From Methanolacinia petrolearia DSM 11571 (GTDB lineage: Archaea; Halobacteriota; Methanomicrobia; Methanomicrobiales; Methanomicrobiaceae), in NCBI RefSeq assembly GCF_000147875.1, contig NC_014507.1, forward strand, positions 682,001-746,000: a stretch of 64,000 nt of DNA. Direction: 5' to 3'. Numbering within the stretch: position 1 is the first letter of the stretch; the number at the start of each line of letters is the position of its first letter. Positions 35,010 to 45,262 of the stretch are shown here, piece after piece. Position numbers and translations under genes: made by a program. The notes under the pieces were generated by a model that was given only the letters and a program-made list of their open reading frames with translations, did not search any database and was not told where the DNA came from.

Positions 35010-36158
35010 ATGTACGCAAAACGTCTTGATAATCTCCCCCCGTATCTGTTTGCACAAATAGATAAGCTGAAGACTGAAAAGAGAGCAGAAGGCGTAGATA
35101 TCATAGATCTTGGTGTCGGTGACCCGGACCTCCCTACACCGCCTCATATTGTTGAGGCTCTCTGCGAAGCGGTAAGGGACCCGTCCACTCACCACTACCC
35201 GGATTATACCGGGATGATCCAGTACCGCGAGGCAGTCGCATCATGGTATAAGTCCCGTTTTGATGTCGATCTCGACCCCAAAACCGAAGTGCTTGCACTT
35301 ATAGGATCGAAGGAGGGCATCGCCCATGTGCCCGAGGCATTCGTCAATCCCGGCGAATACGTTCTTGTCCCGGACCCGGGATATCCGGTATACAAAACAT
35401 CCACCCTCTTTGCAGAGGGTAAGGTCTGGGAGATGCCGCTTTCCGAGGAGAACAAGTTTCTCCCCGATCTCGATGCAATACCTGCGGATGTCCTGAAGAA
35501 CGCGTCTTTGATGTTTATCGGCTACCCCAACAACCCGACGGCTGCAATCGCACCGCTGTCGTTCTTCAACGAGGTTGTCGAGTTCGCCAGGGAAAATGGT
35601 ATCGTAGTAGTCCATGACAACGCCTACTCGGAGATAACATTCGACGGTTATAAGGCCCCTTCCTTCCTCCAGGCCGACGGTGCAAAAGAGGTCGGAATGG
35701 AGATGCATTCGCTCTCCAAGACCTACAATATGACCGGCTGGAGGCTCGGTATGGCTGCAGGCGGTGAAGAATTCATCTCCGGCCTCGGAAGAGTAAAGAC
35801 GAATATCGATTCGGGTGCCTTCGATGCAATCCAGAGGGCGGGAATCACTGCACTTACTTCTTCGCAGCAGAGCGTGGCCGATGCCTGTAAGGTATATCAG
35901 GAAAGACGCGATATTTTAATATCAGGACTAAAGGGTCTCGGGTTTGATGTCGCTGCGCCCAAAGCTACCTTTTATGTCTGGATGAAAGTTCCCGACTCCA
36001 TGAGCTTCGCCCGTAAGATGCTCGATGAGGCGGGAATTGTAGTTACTCCGGGCACAGGATTCGGAAGGAACGGCGAGGGTTACGTGAGATTCGCCATAAC
36101 CCGTGACACAAACAGAATAAGCGAGGCCCTGGAAAGAATGAGGAGGATTGACTTTTGA
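35010..36158 (+). CDS. dapL: LL-diaminopimelate aminotransferase
   Basis: Converts tetrahydrodipicolinate directly to LL-diaminopimelate with glutamate, a shortcut in lysine synthesis used by many methanogens. 382 residues, fold-type I PLP enzyme: [58 protein letters not shown], and the PLP Lys in [14 protein letters not shown]. Expected in the cytoplasm as a dimer. The next gene, lysA, overlaps its stop (TTGA), which strongly supports the assignment. Confidence 0.93.
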   Translation: MYAKRLDNLPPYLFAQIDKLKTEKRAEGVDIIDLGVGDPDLPTPPHIVEALCEAVRDPSTHHYPDYTGMIQYREAVASWYKSRFDVDLDPKTEVLALIGSKEGIAHVPEAFVNPGEYVLVPDPGYPVYKTSTLFAEGKVWEMPLSEENKFLPDLDAIPADVLKNASLMFIGYPNNPTAAIAPLSFFNEVVEFARENGIVVVHDNAYSEITFDGYKAPSFLQADGAKEVGMEMHSLSKTYNMTGWRLGMAAGGEEFISGLGRVKTNIDSGAFDAIQRAGITALTSSQQSVADACKVYQERRDILISGLKGLGFDVAAPKATFYVWMKVPDSMSFARKMLDEAGIVVTPGTGFGRNGEGYVRFAITRDTNRISEALERMRRIDF

Positions 36159-37450
36159 AGCTGCCTGATCACCTAAGCATAAGAAACGGACACCTGTATA
36201 TTGGACAACACGATACTGTGGATCTTGCCGAACAGTACGGCACTCCCTGTTATGTATCGGATGAAGAGCGTATTAGACAGAATTTTCTCCGCTACAACAG
36301 TGCATTGAGAGAGTATTACAACGATGTCCAGCTCCTCTATGCAGCAAAGGCGAACGGAAATCTCTCCGTCATGAGGGTTCTTGCGAAGATGGGTGCCGGT
36401 GCGGATGTATTTTCATCCGGAGAACTCCATCTTGCACTTCTTGCAGGGATGCCCCCGGAGAAACTCCTCTTCAACGGGAGTTCGAAGACAACAGAGGATC
36501 TTGAACTTGCCGTGGACAAAGGCGTCCGGGTATCGCTCGACTCTTTCGATGAACTGAGACAGCTCTCAGAGGTTGCAAAGAGAAAAGGAAAGGAGGTCGA
36601 GGTTTCGTTCAGGATCAATCCCGCACTTGAGGTTCCGACTCACCCCAAGATTGCCACCGGCCTTGCGACGAGCAAATTCGGGATTCCTGCGGGCCAGATT
36701 CTTGACGCATACAAGGCGGCCATGGAAGCCGATAACGTGACGCCTGTCGGAATGCACTGCCATATCGGTTCTCAGATCCTTGATGTGGCTCCGTTCGGAA
36801 AGGCCGCCGAGGTTATGGTCGATCTTGCGGGAAAGATAACCGATCTCGGTGTTCGTCTTGCATTCATAGACATAGGCGGCGGGCTCGGTATTCCCTATAA
36901 CCGGGAGACCGACAAGATGCCCACACCTGAAGAATATGCAAAGGCAGTGATGCCTGTATTCCTCAAAGGAATTGAAAAGCTAGGGATTAAGGCGCAGCTA
37001 TGGGTTGAGCCGGGCAGGTACCTTGTCGGTGATTCCACAATACTTCTTACGAAGGTCAACTCGGTCAAAAAGGCGCACAAGAACTTTGTCAATGTCGATG
37101 CCGGATTCAATCTCCTAATCAGGCCTGCAATGTACGATGCATATCATGAAGTCGTTGTTGCAAACAGGGCAGATGAGGCTCCTGTCGAGACCTATACGGT
37201 TACAGGTCCGATATGCGAGACCGGAGACATTCTTGCAGCGGACAGGAAGCTTCCCGTGGTAGCTGACAGTGATATCATGGCAGTCCTTGATGCCGGTGCT
37301 TATGGCTATTCGATGGCTTCGCAGTATAACAGCCGTCCCAGGTGCATGGAGGTCATGGTGAAGGGCGAAAAGTCGGCACCTATGCGCAGGAGAGAGAGCA
37401 TAATCGATATCATCAATACGATGCAGAAGCTCCCCTGGCACGAAGAGTAG
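36155..37450 (+). CDS. lysA: Diaminopimelate decarboxylase
   Basis: Final step of lysine synthesis, meso-diaminopimelate to lysine. 431 residues beginning at TTG 36155, overlapping the dapL stop by four bases. Fold-type III PLP enzyme: [17 protein letters not shown] holds the PLP Lys, MHCHIGSQI and [12 protein letters not shown] bind phosphate, and [27 protein letters not shown] and [18 protein letters not shown] complete the active site. No diaminopimelate epimerase gene is seen next to it. Confidence 0.96.
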   Translation: MKLPDHLSIRNGHLYIGQHDTVDLAEQYGTPCYVSDEERIRQNFLRYNSALREYYNDVQLLYAAKANGNLSVMRVLAKMGAGADVFSSGELHLALLAGMPPEKLLFNGSSKTTEDLELAVDKGVRVSLDSFDELRQLSEVAKRKGKEVEVSFRINPALEVPTHPKIATGLATSKFGIPAGQILDAYKAAMEADNVTPVGMHCHIGSQILDVAPFGKAAEVMVDLAGKITDLGVRLAFIDIGGGLGIPYNRETDKMPTPEEYAKAVMPVFLKGIEKLGIKAQLWVEPGRYLVGDSTILLTKVNSVKKAHKNFVNVDAGFNLLIRPAMYDAYHEVVVANRADEAPVETYTVTGPICETGDILAADRKLPVVADSDIMAVLDAGAYGYSMASQYNSRPRCMEVMVKGEKSAPMRRRESIIDIINTMQKLPWHEE

Positions 37451-37472
37451 GGGTTACAGGGGTTAAAGTCAG

Positions 37473-38807
37473 GTGAGAATCCATTACGCCCTGATGGATG
37501 ACCTCTGCTCGTGGGAAGAGTTCGAAAGGCTTGTCGAAGACAGGGTTGGGGTCTCCGCTGATGAACAGGAGGAGAGGTCTGCCGCAAGAGATGTGGTCTC
37601 GGACGCCGGGAGGCTCCATACGCACCTGTCGGCACTAAAGGCAGGCCCGTCCCTGGTCTCTTTTTTTTGTCGCGTAATTGAAGTTAAGAAAGCTGAAAGG
37701 TTCGAACGTCAGGAAGGCGGTTACGGCTTCGTATCCCGTGTATTGTGCGGTGACGAGACCGGTGAAGTCGTGCTTACTCTCTGGGATGAAAAGGCCTTTG
37801 CGGCGGGTGAGATCTCCGAAGGTGAGATCCTTGAGGTGGTGGGCAGGTTCAGGAGGAAAGGTGCCGTCGATGTCGCCGATCTCAGAAAACCTGAAAAACC
37901 TCCTGGGATTACGCTTCGAAAGAACGGTATGAAGACCTTCAGTCCTGTATCTCTCGATTGTGTTATTCTCGCCTTTGCCGGAGAGGGATTTTTTCAGGCT
38001 CCGGGCGGGAAGGAGTCGCGTTATATACGCCTCATAACCGGCGATCTATCTGGGGAGGCTGAGATTATGTTCTGGAATAACGAATCGGCAAAAGCGTTTA
38101 TGGGCGGCGATTTTGTCCGGATATCAGGCATATACGAGAGGCCCTCTTCAGGCCCGAAGAGGAGCTATACTGCCGATGAAAAATGCCAGATAACATCTGT
38201 TCCTGTTGAAGAAGAGAAAATCATTCATGAGTTCTCATCCCGGATTTCCGGGATCCGTGAAGACTGGTGGGGATCGATCCAGGTCAGTATCGATGATCCG
38301 GGTAGGGTGCGTGATTTCGTTACCAGGAAGGGAGCTGCATCTCATGTCAGGAACCTGCATGTATCTGATGATACAGGGACCGCTGTTCTTGTCATCTGGG
38401 GAGAACAGGCGTGTCTGCCTTTTGTGAAAGGCGACAAAATCGAGATCTTCTTCGCGGAGGCAAGGGAGGGATCGAGAAGACCCGGGTTCAATGAAATACC
38501 GTCATCGCCGGAGATCCATGCCGGTTACGGCTCTTTTGTATCTCTTAATGAGAACGGCGGGGAGCCGGTCCGTATAAAGGGAATCATTACTCCGCGAAGC
38601 GGTGGCTGCTACAGCGTTGACGGCAGGGACTGCTGTTACCTGTTAAAAGAACTGAAAGACGGGATGCTTCCCTGCTCCGAAGTTCTGGTATGGGGCATCT
38701 TATATGATTCAGGAAGAATTGAGGTGAGCTGGTTTGAGATCTGCGGAAAAGATATCGATCTGATGAAGTCAGGGCTTGATGAAGTGAAAAAGCGATGCGG
38801 GTGCTGA
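37473..38807 (+). CDS. RPA-like single-stranded DNA-binding OB-fold protein
   Basis: 444 residues starting at GTG 37473 (MRIHYALMDDLCSWEEFERLV, a usual archaeal RPA N-terminus); ATG 37494 is possible. At least three OB-like units around residues 60-155, 170-250 and 265-345, each ending in a TLWDE-, IMFWNN- or VIWGEQ-type strand after a D-x-T/S-G-turn. A further region follows, without a zinc-finger. It likely coats ssDNA in replication and repair, fitting radA immediately downstream. It is 22 bases after lysA. Confidence 0.88.
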   Translation: MRIHYALMDDLCSWEEFERLVEDRVGVSADEQEERSAARDVVSDAGRLHTHLSALKAGPSLVSFFCRVIEVKKAERFERQEGGYGFVSRVLCGDETGEVVLTLWDEKAFAAGEISEGEILEVVGRFRRKGAVDVADLRKPEKPPGITLRKNGMKTFSPVSLDCVILAFAGEGFFQAPGGKESRYIRLITGDLSGEAEIMFWNNESAKAFMGGDFVRISGIYERPSSGPKRSYTADEKCQITSVPVEEEKIIHEFSSRISGIREDWWGSIQVSIDDPGRVRDFVTRKGAASHVRNLHVSDDTGTAVLVIWGEQACLPFVKGDKIEIFFAEAREGSRRPGFNEIPSSPEIHAGYGSFVSLNENGGEPVRIKGIITPRSGGCYSVDGRDCCYLLKELKDGMLPCSEVLVWGILYDSGRIEVSWFEICGKDIDLMKSGLDEVKKRCGC

Positions 38808-38934
38808 GCCTGCGATTACTTTCGCACCGCATGGCGTGCTATCTTTATTATCAATCTGGCTATTGATTAGTATGAAAAGTTGCCTGGAGCTTCTTCTACA
38901 GGCGCATTTTAAGAAAGTTCGAGAGGTATAAAAA

Positions 38935-39906
38935 ATGACAGAACTTGAGATTGAAGATCTGCCCGGTGTCGGGCCTACAACTGCAGACAAACTCCGTGAG
39001 GCTGGTTACAGCACCATAGAGGGTATAGCGACCGCCTCATATGCCGACCTTGCCGAGGCTGCCGAGATCGGTGAATCGACGGCAAAGAAGATGATCCGCG
39101 AGGCCAGGAAGATGGCCGATATCGGAGGGTTCCGGAAGGGTACCGATGTCCTTGAAGAGAGAAAGAAGGTCCGTAAGCTGACTACTTTCGTTCCCGAATT
39201 TGACGCACTCATGGGCGGAGGGCTTGAGACCATGTCGATTATTGAATTCTACGGTGAGTTTGGTTCGGGTAAAAGCCAGATCGCGCACCAGATGGCTGTA
39301 AACGCCCAGCTCCCCGAGGATGTCGGCGGGCTCAACGGATCGGTCATATACATAGATACGGAGAATACATTCCGCCCCGAGAGGATCCGCCAGATGGTCG
39401 AAGGGCTTGATCTCGAAGATGTTCCCTCGCCCGAGGAGTTCCTCGAGCATATCCATGTAGCCGAGGCATTCACATCGGATCACCAGATGCTCCTCCTGGA
39501 TAATGTCCGTGAACTTGCCGCAGAATTAAAAGAGACCGATAAACCCTTAAAACTCATTGTGGTCGACTCTCTCATGGCCCATTTCCGTGCAGAGTATGCC
39601 GGACGCGGAACCCTGTCCCTAAGGCAGCAGAAGCTCAACAAGCACATGTATGATCTCGCAAAGCTTGCGAAAGAGTTCAATGCAGTCGTAATTGTCACAA
39701 ATCAGGTCCAGTCAAACCCTGCCGTATTCTTCGGAGACCCGACAAAACCGACCGGGGGAAACATCGTCGGTCACGCCTCAAAGTTCAGGGTTTACCTTCG
39801 CAAGAGCAAAGGCGGGAAACGCGTTGCAAAACTTGTCGACAGTCCCGACCAGCCTGAAGGCGAGGCCGCTTTCTCGGTCGAGATGGCAGGTCTTAAACCT
39901 GTATGA
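38935..39906 (+). CDS. radA: DNA repair and recombination protein RadA
   Basis: Archaeal RecA/Rad51 recombinase that forms filaments on ssDNA and drives strand exchange. 323 residues: N-terminal helix-hairpin-helix ([24 protein letters not shown]), polymerisation linker, Walker [10 protein letters not shown], Walker [10 protein letters not shown], and the DNA-binding L2 region [20 protein letters not shown]. Preceded by a 127-base gap with a TATA-like TTTATTAT. The phosphatase gene follows after 17 bases. Confidence 0.97.
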   Translation: MTELEIEDLPGVGPTTADKLREAGYSTIEGIATASYADLAEAAEIGESTAKKMIREARKMADIGGFRKGTDVLEERKKVRKLTTFVPEFDALMGGGLETMSIIEFYGEFGSGKSQIAHQMAVNAQLPEDVGGLNGSVIYIDTENTFRPERIRQMVEGLDLEDVPSPEEFLEHIHVAEAFTSDHQMLLLDNVRELAAELKETDKPLKLIVVDSLMAHFRAEYAGRGTLSLRQQKLNKHMYDLAKLAKEFNAVVIVTNQVQSNPAVFFGDPTKPTGGNIVGHASKFRVYLRKSKGGKRVAKLVDSPDQPEGEAAFSVEMAGLKPV

Positions 39907-39923
39907 TTGATAATATCATATAG

Positions 39924-40637
39924 ATGAACAATAAATCCTCTTTTCATCCCCGTGCAGTTATAACGGATATCGACGGGACAATAACAAATAAAGAGCGCCG
40001 CCTGAACCTGGATTCCGTTTCAGTAATCAGGACCCTTGTGGATAACGGAATACCCGTCGTTCTTGCAAGCGGGAATACCGAATGTTCGCTCACATTTCTC
40101 TGTAAGATGATCGGAACGGACGGCACGATTATCGCCGAGAACGGCGGTCTTTACAAGATCACTTATGCAGGGGAGAGAAAGATCTGTTCGGACAGGGCGG
40201 CATGTCTTGAGGCTTACGAGAAGATCCGCGAATACTATGATAAAAGAGGAATAGACCTTCAGCTCTACAGCCCTGAATATCGTTTTGCAGACGTTGCATT
40301 TGCGAGAACAGTAGACCCCGCCGAGGTTCGCGAGATTGTATCCGGAATGCCTGTAAAGATTCTCGACTCCGGTTTTGCAATACACATCCAGTCCGGGGAT
40401 ATCAACAAAGGAACTACGCTGGCACTTGTGGCGGAAGAGATGGGCATACCATTATCGGATTTTGTCGCAGTAGGAGATTCGGATAATGACAGGGAGATGA
40501 TTCAGGCCGCAGGGCTTGGTATTGCGGTTGCAGGCGGCCAGAGCGGCGCAGTCGAGGCAGCAGACTCTGTCAGCATGAAAAAATATGGGGACGGGTTTTC
40601 GGAAAAAATCAGGGAAATCTTCAGTTCATTCTTTTGA
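39924..40637 (+). CDS. Phosphoglycolate phosphatase (archaeal HAD type)
   Basis: 237 residues. HAD hydrolase with cap of the Cof/TA0175 type: nucleophile motif VITDIDGTIT, motif II VVLASGNTE (Ser/Thr position), the Lys in DINKGTTLALV, and motif IV FVAVGDSDNDREMI. Archaeal members remove phosphate from 2-phosphoglycolate; other sugar phosphates are possible. It follows radA closely. Its last 12 bases overlap the end of the convergent PRC-barrel gene. Confidence 0.88.
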   Translation: MNNKSSFHPRAVITDIDGTITNKERRLNLDSVSVIRTLVDNGIPVVLASGNTECSLTFLCKMIGTDGTIIAENGGLYKITYAGERKICSDRAACLEAYEKIREYYDKRGIDLQLYSPEYRFADVAFARTVDPAEVREIVSGMPVKILDSGFAIHIQSGDINKGTTLALVAEEMGIPLSDFVAVGDSDNDREMIQAAGLGIAVAGGQSGAVEAADSVSMKKYGDGFSEKIREIFSSFF

Positions 40638-40877
40638 CAGGTACCTGTCAACGACTATGTAGTCTTTTATATCCCTTACAGCTTCGAAAGGAATAAAAAG
40701 ACGCTCTCCGTCAACTTTGTAACCGCCCGTGTCGAAACCCTGCTCGGGCCTGACTACAAGGCTGTCGACATTTCCTGTGTCAAGATCGATCATAATGTTC
40801 CTGATTGTCCCAATAACCATCCCGTCTGTACTCATAACCTGCTTTTTTGAAAGATTTCGGGAAAATACATTCTTCAT
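40626..40877 (-). CDS. PRC-barrel domain protein
   Basis: 83 residues making one small beta barrel: VMSTDGMVIGTIRNIMIDLDTGNVDSLVV followed by GERLFIPFEAVRDIKDYIVVD. PRC-barrels occur in RNA processing (RimM) and photosynthetic reaction-centre H subunit. Stand-alone archaeal copies are common and of unknown role, possibly RNA or division related. It converges on the phosphatase with a 12-base overlap. An AT-rich promoter is plausible upstream. Confidence 0.87.
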   Translation of the reverse strand: MKNVFSRNLSKKQVMSTDGMVIGTIRNIMIDLDTGNVDSLVVRPEQGFDTGGYKVDGERLFIPFEAVRDIKDYIVVDRYLSKE

Positions 40878-40987
40878 GTTAAAAAAAATAGTGCAATAAT
40901 ACTATTTAAATTATCTTAAAGAAATTCAGTATGAATTATTTTTCAGCCGTTTCAGCACTTTTACCGGTTTAAAGATTTCCATCCTAT

Positions 40988-41866
40988 CTATGGGGACGGG
41001 AAAACTTTAAGGATGTCTGATTGCGTAAGTATTCCGATCGGCTTTTTTCCGTCTACGATTACTATCCTTCCGATTTCCTGCTCTTTGAATCTTCCTATGA
41101 CCTCGAAAAGGTTGATATTCGGGGGAGCGATCACAACATCTTCCGTCATGATTTTGTCCATCGTCGTGTCCATGCCTTTCCCCTTATCGAGTTTATGCGC
41201 AATATCCGAAAGTGTCACTATCCCTACAAGCATATCCTTGTCCATTATAGGCGCTCCGTGTATGTGGTGCCTGCTGAAAAGCGATATTGCATCTTTTATA
41301 GTGTCGTTGATGTCCAGTTTCTGGACAGGGCTGCTCATATAGTGGCTGATCTGCTTCTTTGGGAGTGAGATCATCTCCGATATGGATATCAGGAGCGACC
41401 TGTTAACCTCATCTTTGCCATAGACCTCTCCCTTTACGAGGAGCTTGTTTACAGGTGTAGGCCCCAGGGTGATCTCGTCGCCGATATTGAAGCCCTTGAC
41501 ACTGCCTATGATTCTCACAACGGCGTGGCATAGGTCCGGGTGGCACAATGTCGTGAAGTCAAGTTCCGCGACATTTACACTTTTGAGATATTCCCCGTTG
41601 ACCTGCAGGGGCACATCGCTTCCCTTTTCGTAATCCAGAAGGTTTAGTTCGTTATAAGCCGACGAAGACGGGGTGTAGCCCCCTTTCGGTCCCGGAACAC
41701 CCTCAACAAGGCCCAGCGCCTTCAGTGCCTGCATCTGGTTTCGTACTGTTCCCGGGTTCCTTTTTAATAGTTCGGCGATCTCTTCACCTTTTATTGCCAC
41801 AGACTTCCTGTGGTAAAGCGTGATTAAAGTAATAAGGATATCCTTCTGGATAAGGGACAACTCCAT
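40988..41866 (-). CDS. HTH plus twin CBS-domain regulator
   Basis: 292 residues. The N-terminal winged helix (VAIKGEEIAELLKRNPGTVRNQMQALKALGLVEGVPGPKGGYTPS) suggests DNA binding. The middle beta-rich region (residues about 85-170) is unassigned. Two CBS motifs follow (MSSPVQKLDINDTIKDAISLFSRHHIHGAPIMD and MTEDVVIAPPNINLFEVIGRFKEQEIGRIVIVD), which often bind adenosyl ligands. It probably regulates genes in response to an adenine nucleotide or SAM. Divergent from the GTPase gene with only 48 bases between, so one shared control region is likely. Confidence 0.88.
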   Translation of the reverse strand: MELSLIQKDILITLITLYHRKSVAIKGEEIAELLKRNPGTVRNQMQALKALGLVEGVPGPKGGYTPSSSAYNELNLLDYEKGSDVPLQVNGEYLKSVNVAELDFTTLCHPDLCHAVVRIIGSVKGFNIGDEITLGPTPVNKLLVKGEVYGKDEVNRSLLISISEMISLPKKQISHYMSSPVQKLDINDTIKDAISLFSRHHIHGAPIMDKDMLVGIVTLSDIAHKLDKGKGMDTTMDKIMTEDVVIAPPNINLFEVIGRFKEQEIGRIVIVDGKKPIGILTQSDILKVFPSP

Positions 41867-41914
41867 AATAAATTAATCATATAGGTTTACATAAATAGAT
41901 TCGGGTTATTATCA

Positions 41915-42877
41915 GTGGAATTCGAAAAGATACCAACAATCCCCACGGCCGAGGAGATACTTGACAGGTCGCTGGGGCGGGCTTCAGCCGTAAAAAAGGA
42001 AAAAAGGAATAAAGACCGCGCGAACGAGGAGTTCATACGTTCGGTATACAGTTCGGTCTATGACAAACTTACCGATACAGTTTCAAAATTTCCAAGTTTC
42101 GACCAGATATCCCCGTTTTATATGGATATCATAAATATCCTGCTCAGTGTAGACAATATCAAAAAGTCCCTGGGGGCAATACAGTGGGCCGCATCCCAGT
42201 CCCGCGAAATAGGGAGGATGTATGCACGGGAGATGCGCAATGCGGAGAATCCTGTCGAACTCAGGAAGAAGGCTACGGCAAGAATTGCGTCCGTTCTTTA
42301 CCAGGTGGACAGCGATCTGAAGTACCTGAACGAAACACGAAACATTCTCAGGAAACTTCCCGATATTCGCGAGGAAGAGTTCACGGTGGTGGTCGCCGGT
42401 TACCCCAACGTAGGCAAGTCCTCGTTTATTGCCCTTGTGTCATCGGCAAAACCGCAGATCGCCGGATATGCCTTTACGACGAAGAGCATCATGGTAGGTC
42501 ACCACCCTGTAGGAAGGGAGAGAATACAGATCGTCGATACTCCCGGCCTCCTGGACAGGCCCCATGAAAAGAGAAACGATGTCGAGAACCAGGCGATGAC
42601 AGCTATTAAAAATGTCTCGGACCTGATCCTCTTCATTGTCGACGCGAGCGAGACATGCGGGTATTCTGTCGGGGATCAGTTAGGTCTTCTTGAAAATGTC
42701 AAAAAAATTGTGGGAGAGACTCCCGTAGTAGTCGTCATAAACAAATGCGATGTCCGGAGGATGGACGGGTATCCGAATATGTCGACAAATACAAGAGAAG
42801 GGGTATCGGATATTATGAAGATAATTCTTAAAGAAAGGGAATCCAGCCCCAAGTCCCGGCGAGAGTGCACCCTATAA
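41915..42877 (+). CDS. NOG1-like GTP-binding protein
   Basis: 320 residues, start GTG 41915. The N-terminal helical domain (about 1-155) with a conserved SPFYMDIINIL is typical of NOG1. The G domain shows G1 VAGYPNVGKSS, G2 FTTKSI, G3 VDTPGLLDRP and G4 NKCD. NOG1 takes part in large-subunit ribosome assembly in eukaryotes; the archaeal role is presumably similar. Its last 50 bases overlap the convergent presenilin-like gene. Confidence 0.9.
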   Translation: MEFEKIPTIPTAEEILDRSLGRASAVKKEKRNKDRANEEFIRSVYSSVYDKLTDTVSKFPSFDQISPFYMDIINILLSVDNIKKSLGAIQWAASQSREIGRMYAREMRNAENPVELRKKATARIASVLYQVDSDLKYLNETRNILRKLPDIREEEFTVVVAGYPNVGKSSFIALVSSAKPQIAGYAFTTKSIMVGHHPVGRERIQIVDTPGLLDRPHEKRNDVENQAMTAIKNVSDLILFIVDASETCGYSVGDQLGLLENVKKIVGETPVVVVINKCDVRRMDGYPNMSTNTREGVSDIMKIILKERESSPKSRRECTL

Positions 42878-43736
42878 GGAATCCGATGATCGCACCGCCG
42901 TTGAGTGTCGGAAGTCCCGCCTGCGGTCTTCCCTTGACTACATACCATAACAGAACACAGAGACCGGCAAGAGATCCTATCATTGCAGCGATCGTCGGAA
43001 TGACCGACAGAGGATTGTCGGGTGTGCTGATGAACACGTAGGACGATACAACAATTATCGTTGGCATGATGAGATCTCCCATGCCCATGATAAAGGCCCC
43101 TCTCTCTTCTTTTCCCTCGCCGATATTCAGCTCGTCCTTAATGTAGGAATAATTTCGTGATTTGGGAATTACTACGAGTATGGGTGATTTTGTATTTATC
43201 ACCCCTTCCGCGAGCGAGATCATATGTTTCGTCTTGTACACCGATATCGCATCGTAAGCGGCAAGGATTACAAGCAGCACGATTGCAGGGAATACCTCGA
43301 GCGAGATGCCGAAGATGGATGCCGTACCTGCACAGATCAGGATTCCGAGAATATCGATGACATACCACTCCGGGTATTTGTAGAGAAGTGCCATCGATCC
43401 TACAGAGAGAAGCAGTACAAAAACCGCAGCCAGGAGCTCAGATTCGGTGAACAACAGGGCAATTGCACTGTAGATATACAAAAATACGAGGAATATGGAT
43501 ATTCCGATGATATACCCGAGAATGCGTTTAAATCCGTGCCTGATCAGCAGGAGCATAATCGCAGTGAAGACGAGAAGTATTATTATAAAGTATAGTATAT
43601 TCTCGACAGCCCCCGGGTCCTCAAAGGCAGCATATCCCGCTTCGTTTATTGTCGGTGTGATGAGCAGTGCACCCAGCTGTACTGCTATCATCATGACAAA
43701 CATTGCGAACAGAGGCAGATTTTCTTTAACGTTCAT
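42828..43736 (-). CDS. Presenilin/signal-peptide-peptidase family aspartyl protease
   Basis: 302 residues, about nine membrane helices. Catalytic aspartates lie in AAYDAISV (D162) and GMGDLIMP (D221), and the third motif near the C-terminus reads AGLPTLNGG in place of PAL. This is the same arrangement as the well-studied archaeal presenilin homologue from Methanoculleus. It cleaves proteins within the membrane; natural targets are unknown. GGGGG upstream of the ATG is a good ribosome site. It overlaps the GTPase 3' end by 50 bases. Confidence 0.92.
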   Translation of the reverse strand: MNVKENLPLFAMFVMMIAVQLGALLITPTINEAGYAAFEDPGAVENILYFIIILLVFTAIMLLLIRHGFKRILGYIIGISIFLVFLYIYSAIALLFTESELLAAVFVLLLSVGSMALLYKYPEWYVIDILGILICAGTASIFGISLEVFPAIVLLVILAAYDAISVYKTKHMISLAEGVINTKSPILVVIPKSRNYSYIKDELNIGEGKEERGAFIMGMGDLIMPTIIVVSSYVFISTPDNPLSVIPTIAAMIGSLAGLCVLLWYVVKGRPQAGLPTLNGGAIIGFLIGCTLAGTWGWIPFL

Positions 43737-43857
43737 ATTTTAAAACCCCCTAACCCCTTGTTTAGGGAAAAACGGTGATATTGTTTCTCCAAAGAAGTTA
43801 TCGTTTTCATAAATATCGACAGTTAGATTAATTAATTCTCTGTAATCATTTAAGAAC

Positions 43858-44172
43858 ATGGATGAAAGAGAAAGAACGAAGGATGTGATTCTTGCAGTCA
43901 TCCTTGTCATATCTACACTTGTAATGGTGATCAGGTTATGGCAGGACTGGATAGTTGCAGTATCGACAGGTCTTATGATGATCTCTCTTGCAGGTCTGAT
44001 ATTGTCCCTCTGCAGGAGGCTGGAGAGCTTTGAAAAAGCCGTATCTGCAAGAGAAATGACAATGAGAATGAACTTTGAGGAGATATCCAAAAGTATTGAC
44101 GAGAAGTGCGACAGGATGGTAGGGGATGTAGAAGCGACTGTCAGTTCACTTTCCCGCCGGGTATATCGTTAA
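43858..44172 (+). CDS. Small membrane protein with coiled-coil tail
   Basis: 104 residues; no recognised family. Two hydrophobic helices (VILAVILVISTLVMVIRLW and WIVAVSTGLMMISLAGLIL) are followed by a charged helix from about residue 62 to the end, likely coiled coil facing the cytoplasm. It lies between the presenilin-like gene (divergent) and FEN-1 (same strand, 31 bases later). It may simply be a membrane-tethered helix protein. Confidence 0.65.
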   Translation: MDERERTKDVILAVILVISTLVMVIRLWQDWIVAVSTGLMMISLAGLILSLCRRLESFEKAVSAREMTMRMNFEEISKSIDEKCDRMVGDVEATVSSLSRRVYR

Positions 44173-44203
44173 ATATCCCGAATTCTTTTTTGGTGAATAA
44201 TTA

Positions 44204-45205
44204 ATGGGCGTAGCAATAAGGGATCTGATCTCCGACTATAAAACTTCCGTAGACTGGGCCGACCTCCGGGGAACCGCGGCAGTCGACGGAAATAATGCAT
44301 TGTACCAGTTTCTGACAACAATAAGACAGCCCGACGGGACTCCGCTCATGGACCGGGAAGGTCGGGTAACTTCGCACCTGTCCGGGATTTTTTTTCGAAT
44401 AACCACCTTCCTTGAGAACAATATAAAACCGGTTTTCATCTTTGACGGTGCACCTCCAGAGTTTAAATCGGAGACTCTCGAACAGCGCAGGGAGAGAAAA
44501 GCGGTGGCCGAAACGGCCTACAGGCAGGCTGTCGAGGTAGGGGATACGGTATCCGCCTTCCGTCATGCAAGGGCTGCGACAAGAGTCGACGAGACAATAA
44601 TTGCAGGAACGAAGGAGCTTTTGGGATATATGGGAATTCCCTGTATAGACGCCATGAGCGAGGGGGAGGCACAAGCGGCGTACATGGCCATGAACGGGGA
44701 TGTGAGGTACTCTATATCCCAGGACTACGACTCTCTCCTCTTCGGGGCCCCGAGGCTTGTCAGGAACCTGACCGTAAGCCGGAAGAGAAAGGTCAGGGGG
44801 AGGGTGATCACAGTCAATCCCGAAGAGATCCTGCTCTCCGATCTGCTTGACGGGAAGGGAATCACACGTGAGGAATTAATCGAGATCGGGATACTTGTCG
44901 GCACTGACTTCAACAGCGGTGTGAAAGGTGTCGGTGCAAAGACCGCTTTAAAGATCGTAAAATCCGGGAAATTTTATGAGACCTTCGAAGAGAACGAGCC
45001 GGAATTCGATCCCGCCCCCGTGAAAGAATTCTTCTTAAACCCTCCCGTGTCGAAGGGTTATTCCCTTTCATGGTCCCACGTGGACCGCGAGGGAGTCGTT
45101 TCGTACCTCTGCGGCAGGCATGATTTTTCCGAAGATAGGGTCAACTCCGTTCTTGAAAGGATCGGGGTGAAATCCGGGCAAAAAACTCTTGACAGCTGGT
45201 TTTAA
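44204..45205 (+). CDS. fen: Flap endonuclease 1
   Basis: Removes 5' flaps in lagging-strand maturation and repair. 333 residues: N-domain MGVAIRDLI, AAVDGNNALYQFL, FIFDGAPPEFK; I-domain ISQDYDSLLFGAPRLVRNL and EIGILVGTDFNSGVKGVGAKTALKIVK (helix-two-turn-helix). The C-terminus QKTLDSWF (326-333) is a PIP box binding the PCNA clamp. GGTGA precedes the ATG at good distance. Confidence 0.97.
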   Translation: MGVAIRDLISDYKTSVDWADLRGTAAVDGNNALYQFLTTIRQPDGTPLMDREGRVTSHLSGIFFRITTFLENNIKPVFIFDGAPPEFKSETLEQRRERKAVAETAYRQAVEVGDTVSAFRHARAATRVDETIIAGTKELLGYMGIPCIDAMSEGEAQAAYMAMNGDVRYSISQDYDSLLFGAPRLVRNLTVSRKRKVRGRVITVNPEEILLSDLLDGKGITREELIEIGILVGTDFNSGVKGVGAKTALKIVKSGKFYETFEENEPEFDPAPVKEFFLNPPVSKGYSLSWSHVDREGVVSYLCGRHDFSEDRVNSVLERIGVKSGQKTLDSWF

Positions 45206-45262
45206 CCGGCGACAAATTCCATTCTCCGATTGGTTGAATAAGATTCAGGTTGAATATTGTTT

